In this document: positions 30,983 through 42,179 of the stretch, in pieces
Layout of the letters: every line of letters begins with the position of its first letter
Numbering within the stretch: position 1 is the first letter of the stretch
Notes under the pieces: model-generated
Seen by the model: only the letters and a program-made list of their open reading frames with translations
Told to the model about the DNA's origin: nothing
Databases searched by the model: none
Origin: Kitagawia praeruptora
Lineage: Eukaryota > Streptophyta > Magnoliopsida > Apiales > Apiaceae
Direction: 5' to 3'
NCBI GenBank assembly: GCA_037693485.1
Contig: CM075345.1
Coordinates: forward strand, 118,132,001-118,196,000
Length of the DNA: 64,000 nt
Translations under genes and position numbers: made by a program

Positions 30983-31938
30983 GTCTTCCCTCCTTAAAAG
31001 GATTCTGTCCTCGGAATCAACGTAGGCAATAACTAAGGTTGCTTATTTCGTACTCTACTTTCCAATATCTCCTCATCATTTTTTTTTACCAGCTTTATGC
31101 TTCCCATATCTCAATTATAAACTCTTATGTTATACCGTCTACTTTCATACCGGCTCATTACTTATACCCACTTCTTTCGTTCATTCTTATCCTGACTTCA
31201 TCCTCAAAATACACCTTACCCTCAATAGTAAATCTGAATTACAACTTAAAATTCCTCATATTCTTTTCTCTTACTAATCATTAAATATATCTCTTTCTTC
31301 TCATCTTTATTCTTCTGAATCAATTCACTCTCAGCTTTTACCATGGCTACTTCTTATACCCATATCACATAGTCTCTTATCTAAAACACTGCATCATTAT
31401 TTCCAATCTATTGTTTCAATCGCTGTTGAAATCTTCTAGCTCCTTCCTCCTCCAAATCCATACATGATACCATCATACTCTTCTTGTTTTGTTTCCATTT
31501 ATAAATCCACTCTATTTATTTCTTCTACACTTCTTCAATAGTCACAGCCTCTCTCGATTCCACCTATCCCAATATAGTTTAATCTAATAAAATTGCATGC
31601 CCATGAAATATTTATTTATGTAAACAAAACAGTACATATTTGTACATATTCATATATATACACATATATATCTGCAGTTATATATATATATGCATATTTA
31701 TGGATACATAACTGTATATACTCAAATTTAACCCAATAAATAAATCATGGATACACATTTCTCTCGTCCTAATTGATTCTACTACTGCTAATGGCCATCA
31801 TGCCTCCACCCCACAACTCCTTGAAATCCTACTATAAATATACCTATCGGTTCCTTGGCTTCTAAACTCTCTCTTATATAGTCATAACTACTCCTACACT
31901 CGTTCTAAGATTTATAACCTACTTCTCTGATACCATTC
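30983..31938 (-). other. Non-coding interior of element C with PPT and PBS
   Basis: The entire interior of C is 956 bp. The minus strand begins with the initiator-Met primer site TGGTATCAGAGA (31935-31924) and ends with the polypurine tract AAGGAGGGAAGAC (30995-30983). Between them is pyrimidine-rich (plus strand) DNA with a (TA)-rich patch near 31650-31690. No Gag, Pol or other protein homology is seen. The frame at 31039-31284 has no recognisable features. Confidence 0.85.
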
Positions 31939-34900
31939 TGTAACACCCCCAAATCCCCTACAGGAATCCAGGTCGTCACATCTCTTGCGGAATATTCGAT
32001 CACCTGCTCACAATATAATCTACAATAATATTCATAATACACACCATCTTTTACTCCACGGGTTATAGTCTTAGAACAAGCACTCAATAGTTCCAAAATA
32101 TATTACCTCTCAATTTCACTTCCCAGAATCTCTAAAATACTATTACAACTCCAAAATGCTAGATAATAAACATTATACAAATACCTTCCCAGACTGCACC
32201 CTCCTCAGAAGCTATAAAATTAACACGCTGAATCAATTGACTTCTCTTTTCCTTAATCACGGTTCGCCATACTAGAGCCAGCACTGTTCGCCTCTGTTTT
32301 ATAATATTTAAATAGCAAGTATGAGCCAAAGAATGCCCAGCAAGTATATATAGATATCATATAATACAACAAAAACTCGACCAAAATATGGTTTTTACCA
32401 CGCTATAATATATATTTTTGGAAAGAGATCAACTCGGAAATTTTTATAACTCTTGAAATACTACTCATATTAAAGAATAAATATATCTCAATAACTTCTC
32501 AAAATACTACTCATATGAAAGAATAAATATATCCTAATAACTTCTCAAAATACTACTCGAATGAAAGAATAAATATATATTAATAACTTCTCAAAATACT
32601 ACTCATATGAAAGAATAAATACATCTCAATAACTTCTCAAAATACTCCTCATATAACTCAAAAATACTCCTCAGAACTGCTCAATTGATTTGAATAAATA
32701 AAATTTACCAACTGCTCAGATCAACCCCCTAGTTAACAGAACCACAAAGGCATCTGTTAACCGTTAGGATGTCAAAGATTGGATTTCTGCTCATAACGCC
32801 TTCTCAAGTAATGGATGATCAATCCATTGCCACTTCTCAATTCTATCGATAGAAAGGATGGTCGACGTCTCGAACCACCCAAATAAAACTTCTCAGAAGG
32901 ATGAGCCGTCTTTCTCGGCCCTGCACCCTTTATATGTAACCGTTTGGGCCGGTGCGTTACTCCGGTCACTTTTGCTTTTAGAAGCAATAAATCACACTTA
33001 CTTTATATTCATATAAATATATATAACCCCCCTCTTAAATATAAATATTTTGTAGTATGAAAATATAATTAAATATATCTTTATCATCTCTTTTGCGAAT
33101 ACGAATGAAGTATTTCAATAAAAGTCCCAACAATATGGACAAACTCATGAAATAAATTTCAACACCTCATATAATAATTTCAACATCTCGTATAATAATA
33201 TCAACACCTCGTATAATAATATCAACACCTCGTATAATAATATATATGTATGATGTAGATTGCATGAATAAAATCTGATATAAACCACTAGAAAGAATCT
33301 TGATTTTTGTATAGCGAAAACTTAATCAGCATATTTAAAAAATATAAATACTCCGAACGATGGAGTACGAATTAGTAAACTTGCAATTATGGATTTAAAT
33401 CTATTCAACACATTTCATATATTGAAAAATACAGATACTCTGAACGATAGAGTATACATAAATAAACTTGCCTGGTTCTGCGGTACGATACTCCAACTTG
33501 CTCTACGTCTTTGGTTCTCCGGCATTTCACCTTCTCGGGCCTAGTTCAGCTATTATTTAACTCAACTTCAGATCACCTTTCAATCAACTTCTATTCACCG
33601 ATATATAGTACCTATGCATATCTACAACTTTCGTTCTTTAAGTTTTTCCAAACGAGCCTCCTAACTTATCCGAAATCCTACCCCAAAATGGTTCCTCGAA
33701 TTATTTCCTTATTAACCCACTATGATCCGTCATTTTAATAATTCCAAACTCAACATTTTTACACGAAACCTTTTTCATTTTTAAACCTCGCAAATAATTG
33801 AACACTAATTCCAGGTTTTAGTCTCTAAAATAATCTAATTCGATCCGGCTAATTAAAATAATCCTCAAATATTAAATAAATAAATTCTCAAGACAACAAT
33901 TAATCCTCGAATTAAATAAATAAATCCTCAAGACACAATTAATCCTTTATACTCAATTTAAAACCATAATAATTATTCCACTTTAATACCCTCATCATTT
34001 TAAATACCTCTTTTATCAATGAATCATTAAGTCTCTAAATTATGTCCAAATAATCACTAATCATTTCTATTTAATTAATTAAATAATTATACCATTTTAT
34101 TCACATTAAATCCATAATTATTATTAAATAACTTAATTAATCAATTATATCATTTTTATTAAATTATTTATTACTATCCCAATTAAATAATATTTTAATT
34201 ATAACGAAACTAACCGAACCCTTTTTATTTGTTTATAACAAAATCCCGATTATAACACCCGAACATTAATTTTTTTTATCAATACGCTAATATTTTATTA
34301 TTATTATTACCACACATTCATACTTGGGTCCCACCTACGCCACCTACGCCACCGCGCCTCCCCCTCCGCGTCCCCTGCGTCTCCAACCTGCCTCTCTCCC
34401 CCTTTCTCTCTCTCTCTCTCTCTCTCTCATCTCTCTGCTATCTCTCCTCTCCCTCCGCCTTCATCTCTCTCGCCATTTCCCATCCCTCCCGACTCCCTCT
34501 CTTCTCTTTCTATCTCTCTCTCGTCGTCTAAATCTCTCTCTTACCTCCATCTCTCTCGTTCTTCACTTCCTCCTCTCTCCATCTCTCTCGTCCCTCACTC
34601 TCTCTTCACCCCGCCTCAGCCCCTCTACTCGCACACCACCACCATTAACAACCACCTCCGCCGCCCCCCCTCTACACAACAACTCCGAACCCAATCTTCC
34701 CACCTCTCTATCTCTTTTCCGACAACCCCATTAACAAACACCACCACCACAACCTCATCTCTCTCTCAACATCTCCCTCGCTCTCTCCCTCAATCTATTT
34801 CTCTCCTCTCGTCTTCTCTCCTTCTCGAACCTCTCGTCTCTCTTCCGACCATATCTCACTCTCTCCGATCAACACCACTCCACCACCATACACCGATTTC

Positions 34901-36080
34901 AACAAATTAACACCACAATCCATCTCTCTCTCGGTCTCGTCTCCCCCTTCTTCTATTTACAACCCCTCTAAATCCAATCACATAAATCCTACCAGAATCA
35001 AGGAGAATAATAAACTTAATTAACAAAAAGATATATAAACTAAACTACCTGTGTACTCTGTTTTTGTGTATATATGATACGGTCAATTATTTGGTTTTAA
35101 AAGAGATAAACAAACTGGTGGCTATTGTGTGAGAGAAGTTGATTGTATGTATTGAACTGAAAGAAGTAACCGGGTTTATCTGTTTATAACGTAACATTTT
35201 GTGTTTTGTTTTTGTGTAAAATGATGTGTTGTACCCCTGTTTTGTAAATAAAGGATGTGAGTGTTTTATTTATTGAATTAAAAATAAGAACGTGGGGGAC
35301 AAAATGATGGAGCCGGCCGGTCTTTCGACCAGATCCCCCTAAAAACCGCACGTGCGGGTCTCCCCGCATGCGGCTCACGCCATTCGAGGTGGCCCAGTCC
35401 AGCATTCATTCGCAAATCCTGATCTGCTGCTTACTGCTCACGGAAACACTCGATTTCTTCATTTTCTTCAGTACTCTTTGGGTAGAGAGTAACATCCCTA
35501 GCCTTGCACATAAAATGGGAAGTATTCTCTCTACCACAATGATACAGGTATCCACCGTAAGCCTTTCCTCGTTTGAACCTCGCCCTTAACTTTAAGGCTA
35601 TGCCATCCTAAGGTGCTGCTAAATGGATGGATCTTATCAACGTCCATGAATGATAAATCATAGATCGAACCGCCGAATCGGAAAAATTGGGTACTATCAT
35701 ATAGCTTTGTATAGTGCTCCGGAAATTAAGCCACTAATCATGCTTTTGTGCGTGATTTGTCTGCTCCTAATGCTTAACGATTTGATTAATCAAAACAGTA
35801 ATAGTAATTTCGATTCTCCACGCCTGGCTAATTAAAACTAGATTCTAATTTCATTCTCTAAAATAAATTCGATCCAAAACTTAAAATTTTATTTTTCCTA
35901 ATTTTAAAAAAACCAAATAAATATTAATAAATAGATATAATAAAATTTTACTTACATACGAAATATAAAAATTTCGAAATTTACCAAAAATGCGTTAATT
36001 AAAATATACTAGTGCATCTCTCTTAATTAAAATTTAAATATCGAGTAGAAAAAAATATTCGAAAATTCGCGGATAATACA
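31939..36080 (-). repeat. 5' LTR of element C (4,142 bp, with organelle-like insert)
   Basis: This uninterrupted LTR copy starts TGTAACACC and ends GGATAATACA, with target duplication ATGAG at 36081-36085. It differs from the other copy by scattered substitutions, a 9-bp CTACGCCAC duplication (near 34336), small deletions near 35130 and 35755, and a 400-bp insert (35313-35712). Without the insert it is about 3.74 kb. It contains the same roughly 50-bp and 22-bp tandem repeats (32454-32660, 33155-33240) and pyrimidine tract (34400-34870). Confidence 0.92.
35313..35712 (-). other. Inserted fragment resembling an organellar group II intron
   Basis: This block is absent from the other LTR copy of C (which runs ATGGAG then TACTTAGTGCTCC at 30596-30615). 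It is GC-richer than its surroundings. On the minus strand it contains GTGAGCCGCATGCGGGGAGA followed by CCCGCACGTGCGGTTTT, a GAGCCG...CGGTT hairpin like that found near the 3' part of group II introns of mitochondrial or bacterial type. I infer a nuclear-integrated organelle fragment captured during break repair. Source and exact homology need a search. Confidence 0.45.
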
Positions 36081-36085
36081 ATGAG

Positions 36086-39000
36086 CCCCGAAAGACAGTC
36101 TCCGAGGGCAGGAGAGAAAAGAGATCACGAATAAACCCGGATGATTCCTCGGAATAGGAATTACACTCCTTACCCCCTTCAGATTCAGAAGAAGGAGATA
36201 CAGGTTCCCAGTGGAAGGACAGACTCCAAAGAATGGAAAAATATATGTTTGGAGATCAGAAGAGGATGCGTCGAGAGCCTATTGTAACTGAAGAGATTGA
36301 ACAGTACAGGCCACCTCCTGGGCGCCAATTCCCAAAGATGACCGAATTTAATGGTAGGGGGGACCCAGAGGATCACTGCGAGAAATACGAAAGTCTGATG
36401 ATAGGTATGGGTCATGATGATATTATGCTCTGTAAAATGTTTAAAACGTATTTAAAGGGCTCAGCTTCCCTGTGGTACCGATCGATGAGGCCTAGATCGA
36501 TACCTTCCTACGATCGCCTGAAGAGCAAGTTTTTGAGGCACTATTCCCATCTATGTCGAAGAGAAAAGGATACCGAATCTCTCATTCATTGTCGTCAAAG
36601 ACCTGATGAAGAATTGGGAGACTACTTGGCCAGATTTAAAGAAGAGGCTGGTATGGTCACTAATCTGGACAAGGTCAAGGCCGCAGGATTCCTAACAGCA
36701 GGCCTCGATTCAGTTAAAGGCAGGAAGCTTCGATCGTCCTTATATGATGTGCCCCCAAAGTCACTCAACGATATTTATATTCGAGGAGAGAAAATCCGAA
36801 GGAAACTGGAGTCTATTGATGGCTACAAAGAATCTACCAAGGACGACAAGAAAAGGGGCAACATAGGAAAAAACGATCGAAGGAAAGACGAGTCCCGACG
36901 AGAGGATAAGCGGGATAATGACAGGAACGAGAGGAGAAATGATCCGAAGAAAGAAAGAGAGCCGATGGTGTTTACGCCTCTAAATGCTCCCATTTCCAAA
37001 ATACTAAACGAAATCAAAGGGAGACCAGACTTCCGAAGGCCCGCGAAGATGAGGGTGCCCGATCATAAGAAAAACGGAAACAAATACTGTGATTATCACC
37101 AAAATAAAGGTCATAACACCGATGAATGTTTCCATTTGAAGAGGTTGATAGAAAGAATGGTAAAAACCGGCGATTTAAATCAGTTCGTTAAAGACTTAAG
37201 AGATCGGTTAGAACCTAAAAGAAGCGATCATGGTCAGAAAGACACCAGAAGCCGGCATGAAGACGATGACAATCCAAGGCCAAGAGATAGAGACGAAGCC
37301 CCAAGATATAGAGGGGAGGTGAAGACCATCATGGGAGGCACAATACTAGACCGATGCAGCAAAACAACCAAAAAGAGGTATGCCCGCCAGGTCTATAATT
37401 TGTATCAGCACACTCCACAGGTCAAACAGCCACTGGCCATAATGTTCACTGAGGAAGACTACGAGGATGTTATCTGGCCACATGAAGATCCCCTGGTAAT
37501 AAATCCGATCATTGGGCAAAATAAAGTATGGAAGGTCCTAATTGATTGTGGTAGTTCGGTCAACATTTTGTATCATCGGACTTATGAAAAGATGAATTTG
37601 GGAGGAGAACAACTCGAATCATGCAATGAACCTCCGCTCTACGGTTTTGGAAATTCACCAATCCCGATTGAAGGGACAATCACATTATCCCTGATATTAG
37701 GCAAACCACCTTGTACGGTGGAGAAACAAGTGAAGTTCTATGTTGTTCGAGTAGACAGCCCATATAATGGCATTCTGGGACGTCCGACCTTGACAGAATT
37801 TCAAGCTGTAGCCTCAATACCACACTTGAAGTTGAAATTCCCTACCGATTTTGGCATTGGTGAAATGAAAGGAGATCAAAAAGCTGCAAGAATTATCATG
37901 TTAGAGGGTCTGGACAAATCCGAAGGAGAAACCGAACCCGAAGGAAAAAAGAAACGACGCATTAATGATCAAGCTGAAGGTAGCCACCACACCATGAGTA
38001 TCGAGTTAGAGAGATTTGGGGCCAATCTCTCAAATCCGATAGCCGAACCAGCTGTGGAAATCGAAGAGGTCGAGCTGTATGTAGGTACTTCGGGGAAAGT
38101 GATTCGAATCGAAAAGAATATGGACGCGGAACTGAAGGCGAAAGTAATTGCTGTAATCAGAGAATATCATGACGTATTTGCCTGGGGTCCTGAAGACATG
38201 CCTGGACTTGATCCGAACATTGCCCAGCATAGCTTGAATGTCAAAGATGGAGCTAAACCAGTCAAACAAAAGAAGAGGAACTTCGCCATGGAAAGACAAA
38301 AGGTAATCCAGTCAGAGGTGGAGAAGCTCCTAGAGGCAGAGTTTATCGGAGAAATCAAATATCCAGAATGGTTAGCTAATGTGGTGGTGGTCAAAAAGGT
38401 GAACGACAAATGGAGAATGTGTGTAGATTATACCGACCTTAATCTTGCCTGCCCCAAGGATCACTATCCACTCCCCAATATTGATCAGCTCATCGACGCC
38501 ACATCAGGGTACGAGATTCTAAGCTTCCTAGATGCCTTTTCGGGTTACCATCAAATTGCAATGAGGTCCGAAGACATCCCGAAAATAGCTTTCATCACCC
38601 CAAAAGGGACATATGCCTTCATTGTCATGCCTTTCGGATTAAAAAACGCAGGAGCCACTTTCCAAAAAATGATTAACACCGTCTTCAAGAATCAGATCGG
38701 GAGAAACATGGAGTGTTATGTGGATGATATGATAGTAAAATATCTGTTTCAGAATCATGCGGAAGACTTGAAAGAATGTTTTGAGACTCTAAGGAAAAAC
38801 AACATGCGGATTAATCCAAACAAATGCACCTTCGGGGTATTCATCGGAAAATTTCTTGGCTATATGGTAAGTGCACGAGGCATTGAGGCCAATCCAGAAA
38901 AAATAAAAGCAGTCATTGACATGGAAACTCCGAAGACAATCCGAGACATTCAAAAATTGACAGGAAAACTGGCTGCTCTTCGGAGATTCATCTCTCGATC

Positions 39001-40258
39001 GGCCGACAAAACTTTACCCTTTTTTGAAGTCTTGAAAGGAACGAAGACATTTTCCTGGGGTCCAAAGTGCGAAAAAGCTTTCGAAGACATCAAGGAGTAT
39101 TTAACAAGAGCCCCATTACTAATGCGACCCAGCCCGCAAGAAACTCTACAGCTTTACTTAGCTGCGAATGACCGGACATTAGGAGCTGTCTTGGTAAAGC
39201 ACCATGATGGAAATCAATATCCAGTTTTTTACATCAGCCATATGCTTAAAGAGGCGGAAACCAGATATCCGAACGCCGAAAAATTTGCTTATGGGTTAGT
39301 AATGGCTTCCAGAAAACTAAGACATTATTTCCAGGGGAGGACGATCCAGGTTATCACCGATCAGCCTTTGAAAAAAATACTTCAGAGACACGAAGCTTCA
39401 AGCAGAGTGGTCGCTTGGGCTATCGAGCTGGGGGAATTTGATCTAGAATATGTACCGAGAACATCCATAAAAGCACAAACCCTGGCATATTTCATCGTAG
39501 AATGCTCGTTCTCGTGCTCCGAAGAATTGCAGGTTGAAGAAAAATTGATCCAGACTCCGGGAAATTGGAAGTTATTTGTTGATGGATCGGTGGCTGGCGG
39601 AAAATGCGGAGCTGGCCTAATCCTCACAAGCCCTGACGGTTTTGAAATATGCCAAGCCATCCGTTTCACTTTCCCTTTAACAAACAATGAGGCTAAGTAC
39701 GAAGCTCTTATCGCCGGAATGAATCTAGCAAAGAACCTAGAAGTCAGACATCTTCGAGCATTCAGTGATTCGATGCTGGTGGTCAAACATTTTTCGGGAG
39801 AATACGAGCAAAGGGACACCCGAACAAAAGCTTACGCCGCCCAGGTAAAAACAAAATCCCTACTGTTCGAATCTTTTGAGCTGACCACTGTCGCCAGGGA
39901 AAACAACAGCCGAGCCGATGCGCTATCTAGATTGGCTTCGGCCGACACCCAAAATCTCACAGGATCGGTCTACTTGACCGAGGCCAAAAGACCCTCCATT
40001 GATAAAAAGGTATGTTTCGAGATTCACCAAGGGATAGATTGGATGACTCCCATACGGTTATTTCTGGAAAGGGGGACATTACCATTAAAGAAGGCCGAAG
40101 CACAAAAAGTCAGACACAGGGCCGTCAGGTATACAATGATTGCAGGAAGAATGTATCGAAGGTCAGCCACTGAACCATTATTGAGATGCCTGAATCCCGA
40201 AGAACAAAAAATAGCTCTAGAAGCAGTTCACGAAGGGATTTGTGGAGAGGATTTTGGC
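36086..40258 (+). pseudogene. gag-pol: Element B gag-pol, main part (Gag, PR, RT, both RNase H)
   Basis: The frame continues from codon 83 at 16329. A TAG at 36155-36157 stops it after 23 more codons; it is then open from 36158 to the frameshift. Numbering from the Met at 36233: Gag about 30-200, Cys/His segment 286-299, protease LIDCGSSVN (D438), reverse transcriptase about 715-890 with YVDD 829-832, first RNase H about 970-1095, archaeal-type RNase H about 1110-1235, integrase zinc region from H1333. Signs of decay: the conserved ADF of the first RNase H reads AYF, and NNEAEYEA of the second reads NNEAKYEA (K1155), which removes a catalytic Glu. An extra G near 40255-40256 shifts the frame; reading on in the old frame ends at 40321. 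Confidence 0.9.
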
Positions 40259-41273
40259 AGGTCGCTCTTTGACTTTCAAAATTCTAAGGCAGGGATTCTT
40301 TTGGCCGACACTTCGGTCTGATGCACTTGATTATTCTAAGAAGTGCAAACAGTGTCAACTCTTCAGCAACGTCCCGAAGCAACCCCCCGAAGAAATGGCT
40401 TCGGTCTTAAACCCGATTCCCTTCGCCATGTGGGCTGTGGACATTGTCGGGATACTTCCTACCAGCACCAAGCAAGCCAAATATTGCATTGTAGCAATTG
40501 ACTACATGACAAAGTGGATAGAAGCACGCCCCTTATCTTCAATTACCGAAGAGGCAGCCAAGAAATTCATGCTGGAGCAAATAATACTCAGATTCGGAAT
40601 TCCTAAAATATGTGTATCTGACAATGGAACATAATTTATCGGCAAGAAATTCAAGGAGTTTCTGGCTTTCTTTGGAATTCAGCAGAAGTTCAGCTCTGTC
40701 GGTCACCCACAAGGAAATGGAGCGGTGGAAGCCGCTAACAAAATTATCTTTGACGGGATAAAAAAGAGGCCCAGAGAGGCCAAAGGGCTATGGGCCGAAC
40801 AATTGCCTTATGTGCTATGGGCCTATCGAACTACGGCAAGATCTTCAACGGGAGAAACTCCTTTTAAGCTGACATATGGAACCGATGCAATGGTCCCAGT
40901 AGAAGTTGGCCTGGAGTCCTACCGAAGCGAAGTATTCAACGCCGAAACAAATGAATGGGGTCTTCGAGCTAATGTTGACCTGTTGGAAGAAGCTAGGGAA
41001 AAGGCATATCTAAAAAATGTCAAGTATCAGCAGCAAGCTGCTCAGTACTATGATTCAGGCATAAGGAAAAGATCTTTTGAAGTAGGAAATCTAGTTCTTC
41101 GGGAATTAGCCACCTCTATGCCGAACAAACAAGGAAAACTTCAACCGAATTGGGAGGGGCCTTATGTTGTTATTCAAGTCGATCGACCAGGAACGTACAA
41201 ACTCGCCGAGCTGAACGGGGTTCCGATTAAAAACACATGGCATGCCTCCCGATTACGAAAGTTTTATCAGTAA
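40242..41273 (+). pseudogene. gag-pol: Element B integrase, shifted frame with a nonsense codon
   Basis: After the +1 shift the integrase continues: CKQC zinc ligands (near 40350), WAVDIVG (first catalytic Asp, near 40440), SDNGT (second Asp, near 40620) and GNGAVEAANK (Glu, near 40730). A TAA at 40632-40634 replaces the Gln codon of the conserved SDNGTQF motif, the result of a C-to-T change. The second His of the HHCC finger reads Asp in HEGICGEDF. The C-terminal region with LQPNWEGPYVV and NTWHASRLRKFY ends at TAA 41271-41273. Integrase is therefore inactive in this copy. Confidence 0.9.
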
Positions 41274-41839
41274 GCTTTTTCAAATTATATGATTACTATG
41301 TAAAGTTGAATCGGTTGTTAATAAAGGCTTGATTATTTCGCCCAATTGATTTATATTTTCATCGATAAACCCGAATGGCTCAGATACTACTTGGCTGGGA
41401 ACTATTAAAAACCCGAATACAAGTCGCAGTTCGCCCCAAGGTCTTCGGGAGGCAGGATTCGCCCAAAACCGAAAGAAAAGACCTTCGACCAAAACAGCGA
41501 CTTGGGGGCAAGACAGGGTCACGTCCGAAGAGACTACCCGAAGCACAAAAAATCCGAAAAGAAATTTTCAAAATTCCTCCAAGTAAGGAAAGAGTCGAAT
41601 TATTCGAATTTCCAAAAATTACTTCGAGCGTAGGAATTGTGTAGCCTAGATGGCCAAAATATATAAATATTGCTCAAGCAAAATACAAGCTACTTACAAA
41701 TCCGAAGACTGCATATGCATAGGAAACAAAAAGTATCTTAACGACAAACAATCGAGAAAGAAAATTGCCCGAAGGCCATAGTTTTATTAACTTGTGATAA
41801 AATTACAAAGTTGGCCCAAAGGCAGAAATAAAATACAAA
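41274..41839. other. Element B 3' untranslated region, first copy of a 138-bp hairpin block
   Basis: 41421-41558 is nearly identical (one mismatch seen) to 59581-59718. The block contains complementary pairs AAGTCGC/GCGACTT, GCCCCAAG/CTTGGGGGC and AAGGTCTT/AAGACCTT, so it can fold strongly. It also contains GACTTGGGGGCAAGAC, a G-run like Tat polypurine tracts. The rest up to 41839 is the 3' flank of the second antisense gene. Confidence 0.7.
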
Positions 41840-42179
41840 TTAAGGGACCACACCCTCTGGGTCGGAATCCATCATCTGCGCAAGCTCAGCTTTTCGATGC
41901 TCCATCCAGTCGAGCAAGTCTTCTGTATCATCCATCATCTTGTCGTTTTGTTGCCACAAGGCATCGTTCTCTTTGACAAGATCGGCATTCTGCGACCGAA
42001 CAGAAGCAAGCTCTGACTGCAACTTCTCTACTTGTTTCTCCAAGAAGGGAATCGTTTCGCTGATCTGTTTCCCTTGGTTATACAGTAGAAGATTCTGGTC
42101 CTTCACCTTATCAGTTATCGAAGCAGCCCACGGAGTAGCCTATAAAAGAAGAAGATCAGAAATCAAAGACTAAAAAAAA

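Larger units (their letters stand above)
16330..36080 (-). mobile_element. Element C: long-LTR, coding-less retrotransposon derivative (LARD-like)
   Basis: LTRs (16330-30982, itself interrupted by D, and 31939-36080) share TGTAACACC...TTACA/TACA ends. The target duplication ATGAG (16325-16329, 36081-36085) lies in gag of B. The only interior is 30983-31938 (956 bp) and it has no recognisable coding sequence. On the minus strand, TGGTATCAGAGA (31935 downward) next to the LTR is an initiator-Met primer-binding site, and AAGGAGGGAAGAC (30995-30983) is the polypurine tract. LTRs of about 3.75 kb with TGTAATATCC...GGGTGTTACA ends and a Met primer suggest a derivative of a Tekay/Del-type chromovirus. 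It must have used proteins from another element. Confidence 0.9.
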
